Source: Streptomyces nitrosporeus
GTDB lineage: Bacteria > Actinomycetota > Actinomycetes > Streptomycetales > Streptomycetaceae
Reading direction: 5' to 3'
Assembly (NCBI RefSeq): GCF_008704555.1
Contig: NZ_CP023702.1
Location: 2,604,001-2,668,000, forward strand
DNA length: 64,000 bases
Shown here: positions 29,391 to 37,392 of the stretch, piece after piece
How positions within the stretch are numbered: the stretch's first letter is position 1
Layout: every line of letters starts with the position of its first letter
Notes under the pieces: model-generated
The model's database searches: none
The model's input: only the letters and a program-made list of their open reading frames with translations
What the model was told of the DNA's origin: nothing
Position numbers and translations under genes: made by a program

Positions 29391-30104
29391 ATGACCAAGC
29401 AGACCGTCCTCGGACGTGTGACCCAGCTGGCGCGGGCCAACATCCACGCTCTGCTGGACCAGGCGGAGGACCCGCGGAAGATGCTGGACCAGCTGATCCG
29501 TGAGTACACGGGCAACATCGCGGAGGCCGAGCAGGCGGTGGCGGCCACCATCGGCAACCTCCGGCTGATGGAGGAGGACCACCGGGAGGACGTCGACGCG
29601 GCCCGGGAGTGGGGGCAGAAGGCCCTCGCGGCCAGCCGGAAGGCCGACGAGCTGCGTGCCGCGGGGGCGGGGCCGGAGGCCGACAGGTTCGACAGCCTCG
29701 CCAAGGTGGCGCTCGGCCGCCAGCTCCGGGCGGAGCAGGAGGCGAAGACGGCGGAGCCGTCCATCGCCTCGCAGACCGTGGTGGTGGAGAAGCTGAGGAC
29801 GGGCCTCGACCAGATGAGGTCCAGACTCTCCGAGCTGAGCTCCAAGCGGGACGAGCTGGTCGCCCGCGCCGCCTCGGCCCGCGCCCAGGACCGGATGCTG
29901 GACGCGGTCAAGAGCCTGGACGTGATGGACCCGTCCAGCGAGCTCGGCCGTTTCGAGGAGAAGGTGCGGCGCGAGGAGGCCAGGGTGGTGGGCAGGCAGG
30001 AGCTGGCGGCCTCGTCCCTGGACGCCCAGTTCGAGGAGCTGGACGGGCTGGGTGAGTCCGCCGAGATCGAGGCACGGCTCGCCGCCCTCAAGTCGGGCGT
30101 CTGA
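29391..30104 (+). CDS. PspA/IM30 family membrane-stress protein
   Basis: A 237-aa, almost wholly alpha-helical protein. The N-terminal amphipathic segment and the conserved start of helix 1 (RVTQLARANIHALLDQAEDP, MLDQLIREY) identify PspA/IM30, an ESCRT-III-like coat that binds and stabilises the inner face of the cytoplasmic membrane. Long coiled coils cover residues 25-215. AAGGAGAGG precedes the ATG at 29391. The gene is probably cotranscribed with the TPM gene and is followed by a convergent phosphatase gene. Confidence 0.92.
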   Translation: MTKQTVLGRVTQLARANIHALLDQAEDPRKMLDQLIREYTGNIAEAEQAVAATIGNLRLMEEDHREDVDAAREWGQKALAASRKADELRAAGAGPEADRFDSLAKVALGRQLRAEQEAKTAEPSIASQTVVVEKLRTGLDQMRSRLSELSSKRDELVARAASARAQDRMLDAVKSLDVMDPSSELGRFEEKVRREEARVVGRQELAASSLDAQFEELDGLGESAEIEARLAALKSGV

Positions 30105-30271
30105 CCCGGGGGGAGGACGGCGGTCCGGGAGCCACCGGGCGGCGGGGCGGCGGCGGGCAGCGGGGCCGGTGGTGGGGCTGCCGGGCGGCGGCGAGGGGAC
30201 GGGGGCCTGCGGTGGAGGCTCGACGGACCGTGCCGCCCCGGCCCCACCGCGCCACCGCCCGGCCGCCCCTT

Positions 30272-32938
30272 TCAGTACATGCTCAGCAACTGATCGACGG
30301 AGAGTTCGGGACTCGCGGCCCCGTCGGGCAGGGCCAGTTCGAACCAGACCGTCTTGCCGCGTGGTGTGCGGCGCGAGCCCCAGGCCGCGCTGAGCAGTCC
30401 CACCAGTTGCAGCCCGCGGCCCCCCTCGTCGGTGTCCCGTGCCCGCCGCCGGCGGGGCTGCACCAGGCCCGCGTCCCAGACCTCGCAGACGAGGGTGCGG
30501 TCGCGCAGCAGTCTGAGCCGGATCTCGCCCTCGCCGTACCGCAGGGCGTTGGTGACGAGTTCGCTCACCAGGAGTTCGGTGGTGTCCACCAGACCTCCGA
30601 GGTCCCAGGCCAGCAGCCGGTCGCGGGCCAGTTCGCGGGCGCGGGCGACGGACCGGAGCTCGCGGGGCAGCAGCCAGTCCCCCACCGCCTCGGCCGGCAG
30701 CCCCTGGATCCGGGCGGTCAGCAGCGCGATGTCGTCCTCGCCGTGCCGGGTGTCGAGCGTACTCAGCACGTGGTCGCAGACGTCCTCCAGCGGCCGGGCC
30801 GGACCGGCGAGGGAGTCGCGCAGCGCCTCCAGTCCCTCGTCGAGCGGATGGTGGCGGGACTCCACCAGGCCGTCGGTGTAGAGCGCGAGCAGGGTCCCCT
30901 CCTTCAGCTCCACCTCGACCTCCTCGAAGGGCTCGCCGCCGACCCCGAGCGGCATCCCGGGCGGCACGTCGAGCAGCAGGGCCGGCTCGCCCGGCTCCAC
31001 CACGACCGGGGGCAGATGGCCGGCGTTGGCGAAGGTGCAGCGACGGGTGACGGGGTCGTAGACGGCGTAGACGCAGGTCGCCAGGTAGACCTCGGAGAGG
31101 TCGGCCTCGTGCGAGGTACGCGCGGTCCTGGCCGGCCACCGGCCGCCGCTCCGGTCGCCGCCTCCCGGGGCCCCGAGACCCCGGGCGACCTCGTCGAGGG
31201 CCGAGAGCACTTCGGCCGGCTCCAGGTCCAGCAGGGCCAGGGTGCGTACGGCGGTGCGGAGTTCGCCCATGGCGACGGCCGCCCGCAGACCGCGTCCCAT
31301 CACGTCACCGACGACCAGCGCGGTGCGGTGGCCGGGGAGTTCGATCACGTCGAACCAGTCACCGCCCACCTCGGTGGCCGTGTTGCCGGGGAGGTAGCGG
31401 CAGGCGATGTCCAGGCCCGCGGCCTCGGGGTCGCCCGGGGGCAGCAGGCTGCGCTGGAGGATCAGCGCCCGTTCGTGCTCCCGGCGGTAGAGGCGCGCGT
31501 TGTCGATACAGACGGCGGCGCGTGCCGCGAGCTCGGTGGCCAGGGCCCGGTCGCGCTCGCCGAAGGGTTCGCTGCCCTTCGTACGGGAGAACTGGACGAG
31601 GCCGACGACGCTGTCGTGGGCGACCATCGGCACGGCCAGGGTGGAGTGGACGAAGCCCGTCCCGTCCACGGGTACGTCCATGACGCGGGCGGTACGCAGG
31701 GCTCCCGCGCAGGGCGAGCGGAACGGGTAGCGGTGGACCGCGCCCAGCGGTGGCGGGCCGGTGTCCTCGGCTCCCTGGAGCCGGTAGGCGCCCGGGGTCC
31801 CGTAGGCGCCGGGGACCTCCGCCGCGTACCCGGGTCCGGGGACCGAGCCGGGCGGGGGACCGGGCACCTTCCCGGTCAGGATGCCCGGCAGGACGTCGGG
31901 CACCGCACTGGCGTGGGCGACGCGCCGCAGTTCCGCCGAACCGCTGCCGGATTCCTGGTGGCGGCTGCCCCAGCTGCCGGGGGACGCCTCGTCACCGGTG
32001 AGCAGTGTCTCGTACAGGTCGACGGAGGCGAGGTCGCAGAACCCGGGCACGGCGACGTCCAGGAGTTCCCGGGCGGTGGCCTCCAGGTCGAGGGAGTTGC
32101 CGATGCGTGCGCTGGCCTCGTTGAGGAGGGCGAGGTTACGCCGGGCGCTGGCCGCCTCACGCGCGGCGATATGGCGCTGGGTGACGTCCGTGGCGAGGCC
32201 GGCGATGCCGACGGGGCGGCCGGAACCGCTGTGCACCCGGTAGAGGTTGACGGACCAGTGGCGGCGGTCGGCGGATCCCGGGACGGTGCCCACGAGCTGG
32301 AGGTCGGTGACGGCGTCCCCCGTGGCCAGGACCCGCTTCAGGGTGGCCAGGAGCCGGTCGGCCTCGGACCGTCCCAGGTAGTCGTCGACGGTGCGGCCCC
32401 GGTGGTCGTCGACGTCCCCTCCGAAGACGGTGGCGAACCGCTCGTTGGCACTCACCACGCTGAAATCGGTACCGAAGAGCACGAACCCGAACGGCGATTG
32501 GCCGAATATCGCTTGTGAGGCCGCCAGGTCGGTCTCGATGCGCCGCAGTGCGCGCACGTCCACGACGATGCAGAGCGCGGCCCGTTCACCGGTGCCCGTC
32601 TCGCTCGGCATGACGTAGATCTCCGCGAGTCCGCGGACTCCGTTCTCGCCCGGCAACCGGAACGGGACGAGGCCCGTCCACTCCTTGCCGTCGAGGATCT
32701 CGCCGATCCGACGGTGGGCGCGGGGCCGCAGTTCGGAGGGCATGAACGCCTCGACCGGGTCCCGGCCCACCACCTCGCCGGACTCCATGCCGAACAGGCC
32801 GGCGGCCCGCCGGCTCCACTGCTCGACCAGCCCGTCGGGGCCGATCGAGAAGGAGGCGACCCTGATGTAGTCATAGATCGAGCCAGGCGGGCTGCTCTGC
32901 CACACGACGTCGCCCGCTGTCCCAGGTATCTCGCTCAC
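30272..32938 (-). CDS. PAS-GAF-PP2C (SpoIIE/RsbU-type) phosphatase with C-terminal HATPase kinase domain
   Basis: An 888-aa multidomain signalling protein. Two PAS domains (about residues 20-130 and 140-260; IGPDGLVEQWSRRA, GTDFSVVSANERFATVF) precede a GAF domain (about 270-490), a PP2C/SpoIIE phosphatase (about 505-720; EVGGDWFDV, VVGDVMGRG, FANAGHLPP, LYTDGLVE) and an RsbW-like HATPase (about 740-875; SELVTNALRYG, DEGGRGLQLV). The PP2C part would dephosphorylate an anti-anti-sigma factor and the HATPase part would phosphorylate or bind one, so both opposing activities sit in one chain. The GTG at 32938 has GGAGGGG upstream. Its end KTVWFELALP recurs in the neighbouring kinase gene. Confidence 0.93.
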   Translation of the reverse strand: MSEIPGTAGDVVWQSSPPGSIYDYIRVASFSIGPDGLVEQWSRRAAGLFGMESGEVVGRDPVEAFMPSELRPRAHRRIGEILDGKEWTGLVPFRLPGENGVRGLAEIYVMPSETGTGERAALCIVVDVRALRRIETDLAASQAIFGQSPFGFVLFGTDFSVVSANERFATVFGGDVDDHRGRTVDDYLGRSEADRLLATLKRVLATGDAVTDLQLVGTVPGSADRRHWSVNLYRVHSGSGRPVGIAGLATDVTQRHIAAREAASARRNLALLNEASARIGNSLDLEATARELLDVAVPGFCDLASVDLYETLLTGDEASPGSWGSRHQESGSGSAELRRVAHASAVPDVLPGILTGKVPGPPPGSVPGPGYAAEVPGAYGTPGAYRLQGAEDTGPPPLGAVHRYPFRSPCAGALRTARVMDVPVDGTGFVHSTLAVPMVAHDSVVGLVQFSRTKGSEPFGERDRALATELAARAAVCIDNARLYRREHERALILQRSLLPPGDPEAAGLDIACRYLPGNTATEVGGDWFDVIELPGHRTALVVGDVMGRGLRAAVAMGELRTAVRTLALLDLEPAEVLSALDEVARGLGAPGGGDRSGGRWPARTARTSHEADLSEVYLATCVYAVYDPVTRRCTFANAGHLPPVVVEPGEPALLLDVPPGMPLGVGGEPFEEVEVELKEGTLLALYTDGLVESRHHPLDEGLEALRDSLAGPARPLEDVCDHVLSTLDTRHGEDDIALLTARIQGLPAEAVGDWLLPRELRSVARARELARDRLLAWDLGGLVDTTELLVSELVTNALRYGEGEIRLRLLRDRTLVCEVWDAGLVQPRRRRARDTDEGGRGLQLVGLLSAAWGSRRTPRGKTVWFELALPDGAASPELSVDQLLSMY

Positions 32939-33095
32939 GCGACCGTCCCCTCCAGCTCACACACCGGACCGGTCCTTCCCGCAGTATTCAGCACCACGGC
33001 CCCGACCGACACGGCGTTCACGATCACAGCACGGTCTCAGTCCTTTTCGGCCAGACCTTCCGACCCCGGTGATCGCGGCTGTGTCCCCTCCACTC

Positions 33096-33527
33096 CTAAC
33101 CAGGCAGAGCGAGCTCGAACCACACCGTCTTGCCGCTGTCTCTCCGCCGGATCCCCCAGCGGCGCGCAGAACAGGCCACGAGCTGCAACCCCCGGCCCCC
33201 TTCGTCGTCGGGTCCGGCCGTGCGTTCGGTGGGCGGATCCGGAAGAGGATCGGAGACTTCCACCAGCAGGCCACGCCCGGGGCCGGCACCGTCCCCGTCG
33301 GGACACGGGCGCACCAGCCGGACCCCGATGGGGCCGGAGGTGTAGCGGAGGGAATTGGTCACCAGCTCACTGACCAGGAGGACGGCGATGCCGCTCACCT
33401 CCGCACCGATACCCCAGCTGTGCAATGCGTCACGTACGGCGTGCCGGGCGCCGCGCACCGACCCCGGCCGTGCGGGAAAGCTCCATGCGGCACCGTCGCC
33501 TCGGACACGGCCTTCGGTACCGGTCAC
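33096..33527 (-). CDS. RsbW-like ATP-binding regulatory protein
   Basis: A 143-aa single-domain HATPase_c protein of the anti-sigma-kinase type: the N-box is SELVTNSLRYTS (residues about 53-64), the G1 box DEGGRGLQLVA (about 109-119), and it ends KTVWFELALPG. It resembles the C-terminal domain of the phosphatase at 30272-32938, 157 nt away on the same strand, suggesting duplication or joint action on one partner-switch pathway. No sigma or anti-anti-sigma (STAS) gene is adjacent. The GTG start at 33527 is the best available, but its Shine-Dalgarno sequence is weak. Confidence 0.85.
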   Translation of the reverse strand: MTGTEGRVRGDGAAWSFPARPGSVRGARHAVRDALHSWGIGAEVSGIAVLLVSELVTNSLRYTSGPIGVRLVRPCPDGDGAGPGRGLLVEVSDPLPDPPTERTAGPDDEGGRGLQLVACSARRWGIRRRDSGKTVWFELALPG

Positions 33528-33906
33528 ACCGAATCACTTCCCAGGGGCCGACAGCGGGGCAGTCCTCACGCCCCGGAAAAGCGGGACTGGTCAGCACATA
33601 CCCGGCATCCAGGACGCCGTATCGCGAGAGGCGGCGGGTGACGGCGTACGGGTGGGGGCCGGTGGAGTGCGGCGAGGCGCCCGCGGGGGGCGGGAAGGCG
33701 CGGGAGGGCGGACGGAGCGGGGCACGGGTGCGCCCCCGGACCGGTCGTGGTCCGGGGACGGCCGTGGTCCGGGGCAGCCGTGGGCCGGGGGCGGCCGTGG
33801 TCCGGGGCAGCGGCCCGGGGGCGGGCCGCTCCGGGACAGGCGCTCCGGGGCAGGCGCTCCGGTCGCGGAACGGCTCAACGGCGGCCCGGGGCACGGTCCG
33901 TGCGGT
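33528..33906. repeat. Gene-free G/C-rich gap with short tandem repeats
   Basis: From about 33738 to 33866 variants of CCGTGGTCCGGGGCAG and GGACAGGCGCTCCGGG repeat in tandem. Open frames here are low-complexity and judged spurious. The promoter of the kinase gene should lie at the left end; none was recognised. Confidence 0.6.
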
Positions 33907-34308
33907 TCAGCGCAGTTCGCCCGCGGCCTTGAGGTCGTCGAAGAGCAGCTGGTCGACGGGAGGGACGTGGGGCCGGTCCGCGTAGGAGAACCAGGCCATC
34001 TCCTCTATCTCGTTGCTGACCGCGAGCGTTCCGCTGTAGTCCGCGTAGTAGCAGCTCATGCGCACCCGCACCCCGTCCGGCCGGCCGTGGGCCTGGGCCT
34101 CGTACGTGCCCGCGTGCCGGACGCTCGACGGGTCGACGGTGACCGTCAGCTCCTCCTCGACCTCGCGCACCAGGGTCTGCAGGTCGCTCTCGCCGTCCTC
34201 CCGCTTGCCGCCGGGGATGTAGAAGGCGTCCTTGCCCTTCGACCGGGCGCAGAGGATCCTGCCGTCCTCCACCCGCACCCAGGCCACCGTGTCGATCAGT
34301 GCCGTCAT
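33907..34308 (-). CDS. NUDIX hydrolase
   Basis: A 133-aa NUDIX protein that would hydrolyse a nucleoside-diphosphate-linked substrate. The Nudix box is GGKREDGESDLQTLVREVEE, in which the G-x5-E-x7-REUxEE core is intact but the usual Gly near the end of the box is Thr (EELTV). The C-terminal part (EMAWFSYAD, VPPVDQLLFDDLKAAGE) is typical of MutT/ADP-ribose-type enzymes. The ATG at 34308 is preceded by GGGACGGAACG; a longer frame up to 34350 has no ribosome binding site. Substrate cannot be inferred. Confidence 0.9.
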   Translation of the reverse strand: MTALIDTVAWVRVEDGRILCARSKGKDAFYIPGGKREDGESDLQTLVREVEEELTVTVDPSSVRHAGTYEAQAHGRPDGVRVRMSCYYADYSGTLAVSNEIEEMAWFSYADRPHVPPVDQLLFDDLKAAGELR

Positions 34309-34445
34309 CGTTCCGTCCCTGCTCCGCCTTCGGACCCGTCCGGCCCTCACCTTAGGGCCCTGCGCGGAGCCGGCGGCCGGGGCCGGTACGGGGGGCGCGG
34401 ACGGGGCGCGGACGGCGGACCGCGTGCGCCGGGCGCCCTTCGGCG

Positions 34446-34628
34446 TCAGGGGTGCGTGCTCTGGCTCACGCGCTCCACCCGGTAGAGCTGCCGGCGCGCC
34501 TGACGGTCCAGGCCGTCCGCGATCTTCTGGGCCTCGTCCCGTGTGGCGTAGCGCCCCACCCGGTAACGGCTGCCGTTGTCGTCCCGTCTGATCACCATCC
34601 AGGGCAGGACGGCACCGCTGTCGGTCAT
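34446..34628 (-). CDS. Small SPOR-like protein
   Basis: A 60-aa protein (MTDSGAVLPWMVIRRDDNGS...) containing one compact beta-alpha-beta unit (RYRVGRYATRDEAQKIADGL), like the SPOR-type proteins widely annotated in Streptomyces. There is no signal peptide or membrane helix. GGAGGGG lies just upstream of the ATG at 34628. It is 137 nt upstream of the NUDIX gene, with which it may be cotranscribed. Function unknown. Confidence 0.75.
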   Translation of the reverse strand: MTDSGAVLPWMVIRRDDNGSRYRVGRYATRDEAQKIADGLDRQARRQLYRVERVSQSTHP

Positions 34629-34780
34629 CGCGCCCCTCCCCGGCATGTCGCCCCTCCCCCTGTCACCGTGCACGTCTCTAAGGATCCCCAGGAAACCGCA
34701 GTACGCATATGCCCGAGCGTACGCCTGACCTTCACGCAGAGGATGCGTGTTTACACAAAGAGGTACGCATCCGGCCATGC

Positions 34781-34816
34781 CGAAGGGGGCGCACCCAGAC
34801 GAATGCGCCCCCTTCG
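34781..34816. terminator. Strong hairpin between the GntR and SPOR genes
   Basis: A perfect 13-bp stem CGAAGGGGGCGCA / TGCGCCCCCTTCG with a 10-nt loop. It is the second of two hairpins downstream of the GntR gene. Confidence 0.65.
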
Positions 34817-34858
34817 ACCCCCAGGGCCAGCCGGGCGACGGCCGAAGACCCGTCTTCG

Positions 34859-34896
34859 CCGTACGGGGCGCGCGCCAGGTGCGCGCCCCGTACGGC
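34859..34896 (-). terminator. Terminator of the GntR regulator gene
   Basis: A perfect 16-bp stem GCCGTACGGGGCGCGC / GCGCGCCCCGTACGGC with a 6-nt loop, 38 nt after the GntR stop. With the hairpin at 34781 it makes a tandem terminator. Confidence 0.7.
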
Positions 34897-34933
34897 GACG
34901 GTGGAACACCCCGGAACTTCCGGGAGCGAGGGG

Positions 34934-35686
34934 CTATTTGACCGGCAGGTGGTAGGCGACCCGGTAGCGGTCGGCCGGGACGACCACGTCGGCGGTCTCC
35001 ACGGCCCGGCCCGAGGCGTAGTACGTCCGCGCGATGACCATGACCACGTGGCCGGGCACACCGCCGAGCGTCAGGAGTTCCTCCGCCAGCCCCGGGCGCG
35101 CGCCGACCTCCTCGGCGACGTTGTCCACCACGAGGTCGATGGCCGCCATCCGCTCGACGACACCGCAGCCGCCGAGCGGCCCCTCCTCCGGGAGCATCAC
35201 CGGGGTCCGCCCCGTGACGGCCAGCGGCTCCCAGGAGGTGGAGAGCATCATCGGCTCACCCGCGTCCCGGTAGACGTACCGGGTGCGCATCACCCGGTCG
35301 CCGGGCTCGATGCCGAGGCGCTCGGCGATCTCGGCGCTCGCCCCCTCCTGTTCGCTGCGGGACTCCCAGGTACCCCTGGCACCCTCCGCCGCCTGCTCCT
35401 GCCGGAACGGTCCGGCCCCGGACTCTGGGCGGTAGCCGGAGCGGGCGATCCGGCGCGGCACGGGGCGCTCGCGCACATAGGTACCGGAGCCGGAGCGCCC
35501 CTCGACGAGCCCTTCGGCCATCAGCACCTTCCGCGCCTCCAGGGCGACGGTGTCCGAGACGCCGTACTCCTCACGGATACGCGCCTGCGACGGGAGCCGC
35601 GTATGGGGCGGCAGCGTGCCGTCGACGATCTTCTCCCTGAGATCGCTCGCCACGCGCAGATAGGCAGGCTGCTCACCGAAAGCCAC
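34934..35686 (-). CDS. GntR-family transcriptional regulator (HutC/UTRA type)
   Basis: A 250-aa regulator with an N-terminal winged helix (about residues 8-72: YLRVASDLREKIVDGTLPPH, LPSQARIREEYGVS, LVEGRSGSGTYV) and a UTRA-like effector domain (about 105-245: IEPGDRVMRTRYVY, HVVMVIARTYYA). It is divergent from the chitinase gene. It is not DasR itself, whose sequence differs, but could act on the shared gap. The GTG at 35686 has GGGAG 6 nt upstream; the longer frame to 36016 runs into the chitinase gene and is spurious. The ligand is unknown. Confidence 0.9.
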   Translation of the reverse strand: MAFGEQPAYLRVASDLREKIVDGTLPPHTRLPSQARIREEYGVSDTVALEARKVLMAEGLVEGRSGSGTYVRERPVPRRIARSGYRPESGAGPFRQEQAAEGARGTWESRSEQEGASAEIAERLGIEPGDRVMRTRYVYRDAGEPMMLSTSWEPLAVTGRTPVMLPEEGPLGGCGVVERMAAIDLVVDNVAEEVGARPGLAEELLTLGGVPGHVVMVIARTYYASGRAVETADVVVPADRYRVAYHLPVK

Positions 35687-35824
35687 GGGCCACTCCCAAC
35701 AGGTTGACTGAGAGCAACAGCGTGACAACCCTCGGTTGGCCCTCGCAAGCGCAGGCCAGAGATTAACTCGAAGTGTTGACTCTCCCCCGACCAGCGCATA
35801 CCCCGACCGAAATCGAACAATGTC

Positions 35825-35854
35825 TTGACCATTTTTGGTCCAGACCAATACTTT
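35825..35854 (+). promoter_or_regulatory. Chitinase promoter with DasR-type (dre) operator in the spacer
   Basis: The -35 TTGACC (35825-35830) and -10 TACTTT (35849-35854) are separated by 18 nt. The spacer contains the palindrome TTGGTCCAGACCAA (35835-35848), which matches the DasR operator core TGGTCTAGACCA with one change. A repressor there would block the promoter until (phospho-)aminosugars from chitin accumulate. The rest of the 35687-35964 gap has no gene. Confidence 0.8.
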
Positions 35855-35964
35855 CCCTGTGCACAGCACGGCCCTCGTCGCCCTCAGCACTTCCCCGCGT
35901 CCGACTCCCGGCTTCCCGCCCGGACCGCCCTGCCCTGCCCGGAACCACGTACAGGAACGAGCCC

Positions 35965-37308
35965 ATGCGTCGAAGAAACCTGACCGCACTGACCACCGCC
36001 GCCTGCGCCTTCGCACTGCTGGCCGGAATCGCCCCTTCCGCCGGAGCGCACGGAGCCGACCGGGGCGAGAGCCGTCACGACCGCGCGTACAAGCGCGTCG
36101 GTTATTTCACCCAATGGGGTGTCTACGGGCGTGACTTCCAGGTCAAGGACCTGGACACGAGCGGTACCGCGGCCAAGCTGACCCACATCAACTACGCCTT
36201 CGGCAACGTCAGCGCGGACGGCAAGTGCTTCACCGGGAACGTGCCGGGCGAGGCCGACGCCTGGGCGGACTACGTCCGTCCGGTGAGCGCGGCCGAGTCC
36301 GTGGACGGGGTCGCCGACACGGACACCCAGCGGCTCGCCGGCAGCTTCAACGAGCTGCGCGAGCTCAAGGCCAAGCACCCGGGCCTCAAGGTGATGATCT
36401 CCCTGGGCGGCTGGAGCTGGTCCACGCACTTCTCCGACGCGGTGCGCACCGAGGCGTCCCGCAAGGCGCTCGTCTCCTCCTGCATCGACCTCTACATCAA
36501 GGGCAATCTGCCCGTGGACGGCGCACGCGGCGGGGACGGGGCCGCGGCGGGCCTCTTCGACGGGATCGACGTCGACTGGGAGTGGCCGGGTTCGGCCGGT
36601 GACTCCGACACGGTCTACCGCCCCGAGGACAAGCGGAACTTCACCGCGCTGGTGCACGAGTTCCGCACCCAGCTCGACGCCTACGCGAAGTCCCAGCGCA
36701 AGCCGGGGAAGAAGGCCAGACACTACGACCTCTCGGCCTACGTCCCCACCGACCCCGCCAAGATCGACGCGGGCTTCGACGTCCGCCGGATCATGCGGGA
36801 CTTCGACTTCGTGAACCTGCAGGGATACGACTTCCACGTCTCCGGGGAGCCGAGGACCGCCCAGCAGTCCGCCCTGTACGCCAAGGGCGACTTCAGCGTC
36901 GACCAGACGGTCCGGGACTGGAAGAAGCGCGGCGCGCCCGCCCACAAGCTGGTGATGGGCATGCCGTTCTACGGCCAGGGCTGGACCGGAGTCACCGGCG
37001 GCGGGGACGGTCTCGGCCAGCCGGCCGCGGCACCCGCTCCCGCCACCTACGCGGCGGGTTACGAGGACTACAAGGCCCTCCGGAAGCTGGCCGGTTCCGG
37101 CGCCTACACCCTGCACCGGGGCAACGGCCACGCCTGGCTGTTCGACGGTACGACCCTGTGGACGTACGACGACCCGAAGGTGCTGCGCACCAAGTCCGCC
37201 TACATCCGTGAACAGGGTCTCGGCGGTGCGATGTTCTGGTCGCTCGACGGTGACACGGAGGACGGCGAGCTGATCAGCGCCGTCGACCGGGGCCTCGGCC
37301 GGCGCTGA
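35965..37308 (+). CDS. Secreted chitinase, glycoside hydrolase family 18
   Basis: A 447-aa enzyme. A signal peptide covers residues 1-29 (MRRRNLTALTTAACAF, ending near PSAGAHG). A single GH18 barrel follows: SLGGWSWS is the first conserved motif and DGIDVDWEWP the catalytic motif, with general acid Glu206 (D199..D202.D204.E206). GMPFYGQGW and AMFWSLDGD late in the chain are typical of bacterial ChiA-like enzymes with the alpha+beta insertion. No chitin-binding module is present, unlike many Streptomyces chitinases. It hydrolyses chitin to soluble oligomers, consistent with the DasR-type site in its promoter. AGGAAC lies 8 nt before the ATG. Confidence 0.95.
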   Translation: MRRRNLTALTTAACAFALLAGIAPSAGAHGADRGESRHDRAYKRVGYFTQWGVYGRDFQVKDLDTSGTAAKLTHINYAFGNVSADGKCFTGNVPGEADAWADYVRPVSAAESVDGVADTDTQRLAGSFNELRELKAKHPGLKVMISLGGWSWSTHFSDAVRTEASRKALVSSCIDLYIKGNLPVDGARGGDGAAAGLFDGIDVDWEWPGSAGDSDTVYRPEDKRNFTALVHEFRTQLDAYAKSQRKPGKKARHYDLSAYVPTDPAKIDAGFDVRRIMRDFDFVNLQGYDFHVSGEPRTAQQSALYAKGDFSVDQTVRDWKKRGAPAHKLVMGMPFYGQGWTGVTGGGDGLGQPAAAPAPATYAAGYEDYKALRKLAGSGAYTLHRGNGHAWLFDGTTLWTYDDPKVLRTKSAYIREQGLGGAMFWSLDGDTEDGELISAVDRGLGRR

Positions 37309-37327
37309 CGGTCCCCCGGCACGGCAG

Positions 37328-37361
37328 GCGGGGCGGGCGCCGGTCCCGGCGTCCGCCCCGC
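37328..37361. terminator. Bidirectional terminator between chitinase and subtilase genes
   Basis: A 14-bp stem (GCGGGGCGGGCGCC against GGCGTCCGCCCCGC, one G-T pair) with a 6-nt loop in the short gap between two convergent genes. Confidence 0.75.
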
Positions 37362-37392
37362 TGTACTTCACGGGTTCAGCGTGTGGCGCGGA

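Noticed and set aside
23975..30247. A 2090-codon minus-strand open frame
   Set aside because: It only links the DUF6056 gene with antisense of the GT2-GtrA, TPM and PspA genes. Real coding in this frame begins at 25501.
33430..33894. A 154-codon minus-strand frame upstream of the RsbW-like gene
   Set aside because: It overlaps the kinase gene in another frame and consists of translated tandem repeats.
34934..35686. Identification of the GntR regulator as DasR
   Set aside because: The sequence does not match the DasR protein I remember; only the operator in the chitinase promoter is DasR-like.
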